Below, piece after piece: positions 1 to 4,071 of a stretch of 5,443 nt of DNA. A program made the translations under genes and the position numbers. Every line of letters starts with the position of its first letter. Within the stretch, counting starts at the first letter, position 1. Origin of the DNA: Dehalococcoidia bacterium (GTDB lineage: Bacteria > Chloroflexota > Dehalococcoidia > Lucifugimonadales > Lucifugimonadaceae); contig JANQEF010000249.1 of assembly GCA_028278465.1 (NCBI GenBank), forward strand, positions 1-5,443, in the 5' to 3' direction. The notes beneath the pieces are model-generated. The model was not told the origin of the DNA and ran no database searches. It was given only the letters and a program-made list of their open reading frames with translations.

Positions 1-1
1 G

Positions 2-1174
2 CAGTCCCGGGCGAGGCTGTTACTGGAACGCGCGGCCGCGACCAGCCGCGCGAACGCGCCATCCACGGTTCCCAGCACGCTGGCTCCGCTCTTGCCCGAG
101 CAGATCGTGGATCGTACGCCGCCCGGCGCGGCGCTGGTCTACTACGCGCTGCTGAACGACAGGCTCGTCACCTGGGTCAGCACGAACGGTTCGCTGCGGC
201 ACTTCGAGAGCCGCGTCGACCCGGAGGCGATCAGTCAACAGATCGAGACACTGCGCAAGATGCTGGAAGCCGGCTGGGATTCTCAGGATTTCCTGCCGCT
301 TTCGCATGCGTTGTTCGAGCTGTTGATCCGGCCGATTCAGGGTCACGTGCAGGACTCGCAGACGTTGATCCTGCTTCCGGACAAGGCGCTGCATCAGCTG
401 CCCTTCGCAGCCTTGATGGATTCGGCGACCGGCCGGTTCCTGGCGCAGGATCATCCGCTGGCGGTTTCGCCCAGCGCCACGTTCCTGCTCCGGGCCGCGG
501 AATCGTCCAGCCGAGACGACACGCAACGCGCCCTGATCGTCGGGAATCCGCGATTCGATCCGGGCGTGTTCCGCGGCTTGCGCAGCCTGGCCGGCGCAGA
601 GGCCGAGGCCGGCGCGATCCGGGAGCTGTACGACTCCTCCACGCTTCTGATGAGAAAGCGAGCTACGTCGCAGAGTTTCCTGCAGGAAATGAACCGGCAC
701 TCCGTGGTGCACTTCGCCGGCCACGCTCTGCCCAGCAAGGATCCCTTGCTGTCGAGATTGGTGCTAGCCCCGGATCCCGCAACGGGCGACACCGGAGAGC
801 TGTTTGCGCGAGATCTCTACGAAATCGGCGACAGCCCGTCGCGCCTCGTCGTGCTTGCCGCCTGTTCCACGGCGACCGGGCGGGTCTCGTCATCGGAAGG
901 AGCCTTGAGCCTGGTGCGGCCCTTCCTGGCCATCGGGGTTCCTTCGGTGGTGGCCAGCCTGTGGCAGATCCACGATGCGGCCAGCGCGCAGTTCTTCACC
1001 CGTTTCCATACTGCCTATCGTGAAACCGACGACCCGGTCGCGGCCTTGCATCAAACACAGGTCGCCATGATCGAAGCGGACGACGATCTGCTGAGCCATC
1101 CAAGAGTATGGGCGGCGATCCAGTTGTTCGTCGGTGCGCAGGGTGAGCCGCAGGAGATTGAGCATGCGGGATGA
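2..1174 (+). CDS. CHAT-domain (caspase/separase-like) cysteine peptidase, C-terminal part; 5' end outside window
   Basis: The reading frame is open from the first bases of the window, so the N-terminus lies upstream; the TTG at 92 is not a convincing start. The visible part carries a CHAT domain, a clan CD caspase-like peptidase. A typical entry region reads L-P-D-K-A-L-H-Q-L-P-F-A-A-L (codons from about 377). The catalytic His sits in V-V-H-F-A-G-H-A (codon 722-724) and the catalytic Cys in V-V-L-A-A-C-S-T (codon 863-865). After it come the family's usual E-G-A-L-S-L-V-R and V-V-A-S-L-W-Q-I-H-D blocks. The residue after the His is Ala where Gly is usual. In this family the CHAT domain normally follows TPR or other sensor repeats, which would lie left of the window. 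The protein is presumably cytoplasmic and cleaves a specific protein target. Its stop overlaps the next gene by 11 bases. The CHAT assignment is firm; the target and trigger are unknown. Confidence 0.93.
   Translation, partial: QSRARLLLERAAATSRANAPSTVPSTLAPLLPEQIVDRTPPGAALVYYALLNDRLVTWVSTNGSLRHFESRVDPEAISQQIETLRKMLEAGWDSQDFLPLSHALFELLIRPIQGHVQDSQTLILLPDKALHQLPFAALMDSATGRFLAQDHPLAVSPSATFLLRAAESSSRDDTQRALIVGNPRFDPGVFRGLRSLAGAEAEAGAIRELYDSSTLLMRKRATSQSFLQEMNRHSVVHFAGHALPSKDPLLSRLVLAPDPATGDTGELFARDLYEIGDSPSRLVVLAACSTATGRVSSSEGALSLVRPFLAIGVPSVVASLWQIHDAASAQFFTRFHTAYRETDDPVAALHQTQVAMIEADDDLLSHPRVWAAIQLFVGAQGEPQEIEHAG
1152..1156 (+). promoter_or_regulatory. Ribosome binding site AGGAG of the papain-like gene
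   Basis: AGGAG lies 7 bases before the ATG at 1164, inside the last codons of the CHAT gene. It favours 1164 over the in-frame upstream GTG/TTG-type starts (for example at 1134), which have no comparable site and would lengthen the overlap with the CHAT gene. Confidence 0.7.
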
Positions 1175-2216
1175 CGAGTTGGTCCGTGAGATCGCATCGC
1201 GCGAGCTGGGAACCTTGGTTCAGGCTGGAGCCCTCACGCTCGAGGAGGCCGGGGAGGTCGGTCCGCACCCTACGTTGGTGCACGACCTCAACGGTCAGTT
1301 GCTCTTTCGTCGGTACCCGATTCTCGGCCGTGAGCACGCGGGCGGATTCGTGGATATGGCGGCACACGAGAATCTAGGCGGCCCACTTCTCGCAGCCGCC
1401 ATCGAATCGAGTTGGCAGATCGACTCTTTTCACGACCAACTCGAACTGTTCGCGGCGAACCACCACCACAGGCGCGAGCACGTCAAGCTGGTCGCCTACA
1501 GCTATCCCAAGTTCGCCGCGCAGGTTCGTGACGACGCAACAACCATGGTGGACATCAGCAGCGGAGAGCCGGTTCCCCAGGACCAGCTTCGCCCCTGGTC
1601 GCTTCTGGACTCGCTTTCCGCGGCCGAGGCTGCGCGCAACAGGGAAGCCTCATCGGAACGGATGCGGTACTGGAGTACGGAGGGCCGGGCCGCATCGACG
1701 CTCGATGAACCGGCGAAGCCGTTCACGGTGGGTGACTTCAAGTACATTGAGCAAGAGGCACTATGGTGTTCGGTTGCGTCAGCTCAGATGATCCTGGACT
1801 ACCACGGAGTCAAGTCTGACGCAGAGACTCTTGCGAAGGACATCGGGCTGCTCGTCCAGAACAAGAAAATCGCCCTTCCCGCTCACGAGGGCGCCGTCAA
1901 GCACCTCGCCGACGTGCTGGCGGATACGGCCGCTCCCGACCTCGACTTCAACACCACCCACGTTGACTCAACCCATTGCTGGAACTGCGTCACGGCATGG
2001 CTAAAGAGTACCGGGCCGCTGATTCAGTTTGTCCCGGGTCACGCACGCGTACTCGCAGGCTACGTGAGCTATTCTCTCGAGGGCACAGGAACCACCCGAA
2101 AGTACCTGGCGTACGATCCCTGGAAATACAACGGAATCAAGTGGGTTCCTGCCGACGAGCTGATTACCGATTTCACGTGCCGGGCCGAGTGCGGGAAGCA
2201 CAAACCAACGCCCTAG
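1164..2216 (+). CDS. Papain-like / C39-like cysteine peptidase domain protein, 350 residues
   Basis: The C-terminal half is a papain-like (clan CA, C39/C70-like) peptidase. The catalytic Cys202 is in E-A-L-W-C-S-V-A-S-A-Q-M-I-L-D-Y-H-G, with Gln197 five residues earlier as a possible oxyanion-hole residue. His293 is in F-V-P-G-H-A-R-V-L-A-G-Y, and Asp318 is in Y-L-A-Y-D-P-W. This matches the usual order Cys, then G-P-L-I...H, then D-P-W. The N-terminal 170 or so residues are not recognised; they include a basic His-rich patch N-H-H-H-R-R-E-H (99-106) and the strand-like stretch V-K-L-V-A-Y-S-Y-P-K. No signal peptide or membrane segment is visible, so a cytoplasmic protein is likely. The start at 1164 is chosen from AGGAG and the ATGCGGGATGA overlap with the CHAT gene, which implies translational coupling. 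Other readings are a non-proteolytic transglutaminase-like or amidase fold. The substrate is unknown. Confidence 0.85.
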   Translation: MRDDELVREIASRELGTLVQAGALTLEEAGEVGPHPTLVHDLNGQLLFRRYPILGREHAGGFVDMAAHENLGGPLLAAAIESSWQIDSFHDQLELFAANHHHRREHVKLVAYSYPKFAAQVRDDATTMVDISSGEPVPQDQLRPWSLLDSLSAAEAARNREASSERMRYWSTEGRAASTLDEPAKPFTVGDFKYIEQEALWCSVASAQMILDYHGVKSDAETLAKDIGLLVQNKKIALPAHEGAVKHLADVLADTAAPDLDFNTTHVDSTHCWNCVTAWLKSTGPLIQFVPGHARVLAGYVSYSLEGTGTTRKYLAYDPWKYNGIKWVPADELITDFTCRAECGKHKPTP

Positions 2217-2236
2217 GGTGTCTCCTTTTTCTTATT
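2208..2236 (+). terminator. Weak intrinsic terminator-like hairpin at the convergent stop codons
   Basis: The bases 2208-2221 (ACGCCCTAGGGTGT) form a near-perfect palindrome. It can fold into a 5-bp stem, including one G-U pair, with a CUAG loop. It is followed by TCTCCTTTTTCTTATT with five consecutive T at 2226-2230. This is a possible terminator for the + strand peptidase operon, built from the stop codon itself and from Lys codons of the opposing gene. The stem is short, so efficiency is doubtful. No T tract follows it on the - strand. Confidence 0.3.
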
Positions 2237-3526
2237 GATGATCGTAGGGGGGCAGAAAGGGTCGGTGATGCCGGCGTAGCCGGTCGCCATCGTCGGACAG
2301 ACCTCTTTTCCTTCCTCGTTCCACACACTTCTTGTGGCGGGGACCGGAAGACAAGAAGGTGCCTTCTCGAGCGCTTTGTAGAGATGCCGGAAGTGCTCCG
2401 CGACGCATCGAAACCCCCTGTTTTCAAGCGGTGATCCGCATGGATGTCTATCGGTGCACGTGTGGAATGTTCCATCGGGACACTTGCAGCGTTCTCCATC
2501 GGCACACTTGCAGGGTTTTCCATCGGGGCACTTGCAGGTCTTTCCATTGGGGCACTTGCAGGGTTTTCCATCGGGGCATGGGTAGGGTCTTCCATCGGGA
2601 CACAGACAAGGTCCTCCGTCGCAGCACGGACAGCGTTCGAGATACAGCTCCTGGTGGCCAGGCGTCGGTACGTTCTCGACCCTAGCAAACGCGTCGCCCT
2701 CGAGCTTGATCTTGCGGACGGTTCCCTCGTACCACAGTGTGATGCTCGAAGTCAGGGCGTTTGTCATCACGGCGCGCGAGGCAAACGATTGACTGTAGTC
2801 GACCGAGTTGGCCAGCTCGCAACTCTTATTCTCCGCGTCCCGGCCAACCCAGTACCACTGCCGCCACACACGGGAGGAATGGAGGTCGCCGCTGATTTTC
2901 TCGAATAGCGCCGTCACACGATCGGTCCCGGCCTTGAGCTCCCGTGCCTCCCCGTGTTCTCCAATTGCCTTGTTCAACTCCGGAAGCCACGAGAGGTCGT
3001 TCTCGCACTGCGGGTCGTGCTCGCCGCACCCCTCGTCCAGCGTGCTGCCGGCCCAGCTACAACCTCCCGTTCCTTGTCCCTTCTCACCCTCCACCGCAAC
3101 AACGTTGCGATGGCCCAGGCGATACTCCGGGAATTGAAAGAGGCTCTGCTGAAGCGTGACTGTCGTGTCGTCAAGCTTCCATTCGGCCCATCGCTCTGCA
3201 AGATCCTCACGACAGGCAGCCTTGGCTTTGCGTGTTTTCAGATTCCGGCTCCGACAAGGTAGGCACTGCTTCTGGTCGACTTCGGTCTGCCCGTCTTTCT
3301 CCAGGCACCCATCGAAGCAGTCCAGCTCATTCTTACCATCACACACAAGACTCTTGATGCCATCGGGTCGGACGAGCAACCTTGGGTCGTGATTCTCCGC
3401 CCTGATCAGAGCCACGTCGAACTTTGATGTCCGGTAATCATCCGGCTCGACTTTCTTGTTGCAATCGAGTTCCGACTCCACGACGATCGCGCACAGTCCG
3501 ACGAAAACAAGATCCAGGTTTGCCAT
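2213..3526 (-). CDS. Cysteine-rich repeat protein of unknown function, 437 residues
   Basis: I do not recognise this family as a whole. The N-terminus M-A-N-L-D-L-V-F-V-G-L-C-A-I-V-V is hydrophobic but has an early Asp and no positive charge. It looks more like a buried beta strand than a Sec signal, so export is unsupported. A first Cys cluster (about residues 62-105) includes C-x3-C and C-x2-C pairs that could bind metal. Residues 110-290 form a mixed region with W-R-Q-W-Y-W. Residues 301-364 are eight contiguous 8-residue repeats of the C-P-D-G-K-P-C-K type, and four more Cys follow. In total about 32 Cys are present. The ATG at 3526 is preferred to the adjacent GTG at 3529 because AAGGAGGT lies 5 bases before the ATG. 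The gene converges on the two-peptidase operon and overlaps its stop codon by 4 bases. It may be a partner or substrate of those peptidases, but this is inferred from position alone. Confidence 0.85.
   Translation of the reverse strand: MANLDLVFVGLCAIVVESELDCNKKVEPDDYRTSKFDVALIRAENHDPRLLVRPDGIKSLVCDGKNELDCFDGCLEKDGQTEVDQKQCLPCRSRNLKTRKAKAACREDLAERWAEWKLDDTTVTLQQSLFQFPEYRLGHRNVVAVEGEKGQGTGGCSWAGSTLDEGCGEHDPQCENDLSWLPELNKAIGEHGEARELKAGTDRVTALFEKISGDLHSSRVWRQWYWVGRDAENKSCELANSVDYSQSFASRAVMTNALTSSITLWYEGTVRKIKLEGDAFARVENVPTPGHQELYLERCPCCDGGPCLCPDGRPYPCPDGKPCKCPNGKTCKCPDGKPCKCADGERCKCPDGTFHTCTDRHPCGSPLENRGFRCVAEHFRHLYKALEKAPSCLPVPATRSVWNEEGKEVCPTMATGYAGITDPFCPPTIINKKKETP
2435..2626 (-). repeat. 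Eight tandem 24-bp units encoding C-P-D-G-K-P-C-K-type repeats
   Basis: Eight contiguous 24-base units encode, in protein order, CCDGGPCL, CPDGRPYP, CPDGKPCK, CPNGKTCK, CPDGKPCK, CADGERCK, CPDGTFHT and CTDRHPCG. Units 3 (2555-2578) and 5 (2507-2530) are identical over all 24 bases, and unit 4 between them differs at three. The outer units are more degenerate. This gradient fits growth from the middle by duplication. There are no spacers. The regular pairs of Cys suggest metal binding or disulfide rungs; the sequence does not say which. Confidence 0.9.
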
Positions 3527-3531
3527 CACGC

Positions 3532-3539
3532 ACCTCCTT
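3532..3539 (-). promoter_or_regulatory. Perfect Shine-Dalgarno site AAGGAGGT of the Cys-rich gene
   Basis: On the - strand AAGGAGGT is a full 8-base match to the anti-Shine-Dalgarno consensus. It ends 5 bases before the ATG at 3526 and only 2 bases before the GTG at 3529. The spacing decides for the ATG and suggests strong translation. Confidence 0.8.
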
Positions 3540-3556
3540 GCGTCGGTATTTCTCCG

Positions 3557-3586
3557 AGTCTACGCGCGCACGACGGCGCAGATCAA
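3557..3586 (-). promoter_or_regulatory. Candidate sigma70 promoter of the Cys-rich gene
   Basis: Reading the - strand, TTGATC (3586-3581) serves as -35, then an 18-base spacer, then TAGACT (3562-3557) as -10. Each hexamer matches four of six consensus bases. Transcription would start near 3550, leaving a short leader that holds the AAGGAGGT site. This is a pattern match only. Confidence 0.4.
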
Positions 3587-3606
3587 GTGATGAGCGGTTG
3601 ACTTGA
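3583..3606. promoter_or_regulatory. Inverted repeat TCAAGT-N12-ACTTGA between divergent promoters
   Basis: TCAAGT (3583-3588) and ACTTGA (3601-3606) are perfect 6-base inverted half-sites separated by 12 bases. They overlap the -35 hexamers of both candidate divergent promoters. This is the layout expected of a shared operator bound by a dimeric regulator. The half-sites are short, so chance is possible. Confidence 0.3.
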
Positions 3607-3626
3607 AGCGGCCACCGGCGTAGCCT
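3598..3626 (+). promoter_or_regulatory. Candidate promoter of the small exported protein gene
   Basis: TTGACT (3598-3603, five of six matches to the -35 consensus) is followed after 17 bases by TAGCCT (3621-3626, three of six matches to the -10). The -35 and spacing are good and the -10 is weak. It would leave a leader of about 100 bases before the start at 3733. I see no other gene in the 3527-3732 gap. Confidence 0.3.
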
Positions 3627-3722
3627 CAGGCAAGTTTTCTGACTCCGGCAAGCCATGAGGGGGATGGCCCGATACCGAAGGAGGCGGAGTGATCCGCCCC
3701 TGACTCCCGCGACAACCTGCAT

Positions 3723-3727
3723 GGAGG
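3723..3727 (+). promoter_or_regulatory. Ribosome binding site GGAGG deciding the start at 3733
   Basis: GGAGG lies 5 bases before the ATG at 3733. The in-frame ATGs at 3655, 3664 and 3721 have no such site. Starting at 3733 also puts the signal peptide at the true N-terminus. Confidence 0.7.
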
Positions 3728-3732
3728 CCTCG

Positions 3733-4014
3733 ATGGGGACGATTCGAACGTACGCAGCGATCGCGTTGGCACTTGCGCTGGGCTGCGCCGCCGCGCTGGC
3801 CGCCGCCAGCCCCGCCGATCGCATGAACTTCCAGGGCGTGCTCCGCGACAGCGAGACCGGGTTGCAACTGGAAAGCGCCGCCACGGGCGAGGTGTCGCGC
3901 GTCTTGCTTGCGAAAGACGCCGAGCTGCTCGAGCGGCGGCTGGCGGAGCAGGAGCATGCGCTCGAGGCGTTGCGCACGCAAATACAGGCCCTACAGGAAC
4001 AGGCTGTGCCGTGA
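3733..4014 (+). CDS. Small exported protein with C-terminal coiled coil, 93 residues
   Basis: The protein begins with a signal peptide: M-G-T-I-R-T-Y, then a hydrophobic Ala/Leu core (8-24) and an A-L-A / A-A-A cleavage region near residues 21-25. A Cys at 18 follows A-L-G, which is a poor lipobox, so signal peptidase I is more likely. The start of the mature part contains M-N-F-Q-G-V-L-R-D. Residues 59-91 form a clear heptad pattern (L59, A63, L66, L70, Q73, L77, L80, I84, L87, A91), predicting an oligomerising helix. The N-F-Q-G-V-L-R-D motif recalls the start of larger secreted or surface proteins with an N-Y/F-Q-G-x-L motif, but this is memory of a pattern, not a match I can test. The gene lies 57 bases before the amidohydrolase on the same strand. 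Function is unknown; a periplasmic or envelope location is likely. Confidence 0.7.
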   Translation: MGTIRTYAAIALALALGCAAALAAASPADRMNFQGVLRDSETGLQLESAATGEVSRVLLAKDAELLERRLAEQEHALEALRTQIQALQEQAVP

Positions 4015-4026
4015 CGGACGCGTCCG
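4015..4026. promoter_or_regulatory. 12-bp perfect palindrome CGGACGCGTCCG
   Basis: This perfect palindrome starts directly after the stop codon of the small gene. It lies about 18 bases upstream of the TAGAAT motif (4044-4049), where a -35 element would be. It could be an operator, or simply a GC-rich coincidence. It has no following T tract, so it is not a terminator. Confidence 0.3.
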
Positions 4027-4043
4027 GATCGCGGGCTTCGCGT

Positions 4044-4049
4044 TAGAAT
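4044..4049 (+). promoter_or_regulatory. Candidate -10 element TAGAAT before the amidohydrolase
   Basis: TAGAAT matches five of six bases of the -10 consensus in an otherwise GC-rich gap. A start near 4056 would give a leader of about 16 bases containing AGGAGG. No good -35 is present, so this would need an activator. Otherwise the gene may simply be read through from the small gene upstream. Confidence 0.3.
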
Positions 4050-4060
4050 CGGCGCCTGGC

Positions 4061-4066
4061 AGGAGG
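4061..4066 (+). promoter_or_regulatory. Ribosome binding site AGGAGG of the amidohydrolase
   Basis: AGGAGG ends 5 bases before the ATG at 4072, fixing the start directly ahead of the lipoprotein signal sequence. Confidence 0.8.
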
Positions 4067-4071
4067 TTCCC

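Noticed and set aside
20..724. 234-codon - strand frame opposite the CHAT gene
   Set aside because: It is antisense to a clearly recognised CHAT domain and shows no domain of its own.
2..1174. Type III-E CRISPR (Craspase) TPR-CHAT component
   Set aside because: The CHAT fold is shared, but no CRISPR repeats and no gRAMP-like gene are visible. The neighbouring papain-like and Cys-rich genes are not part of that system as I know it.
2435..2626. CRISPR array
   Set aside because: The units are contiguous, imperfect and without spacers, and they lie inside a coding frame.
2173..2908. Frames with repeats such as A-P-M-E-N-P and S-I-G-A-L-A-G-F
   Set aside because: They are other-frame readings of the 24-bp repeat array. 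Because the period is a multiple of three, every frame stays open. The C-P-D-G-K-P-C-K frame has the start, ribosome site and full-length protein.
3733..3786. Lipobox in the small exported protein (Cys18)
   Set aside because: The residues before Cys18 are A-L-G, without the usual Leu/Val/Ile at -3 and small residue at -2, while good A-L-A / A-A-A signal peptidase I sites follow.
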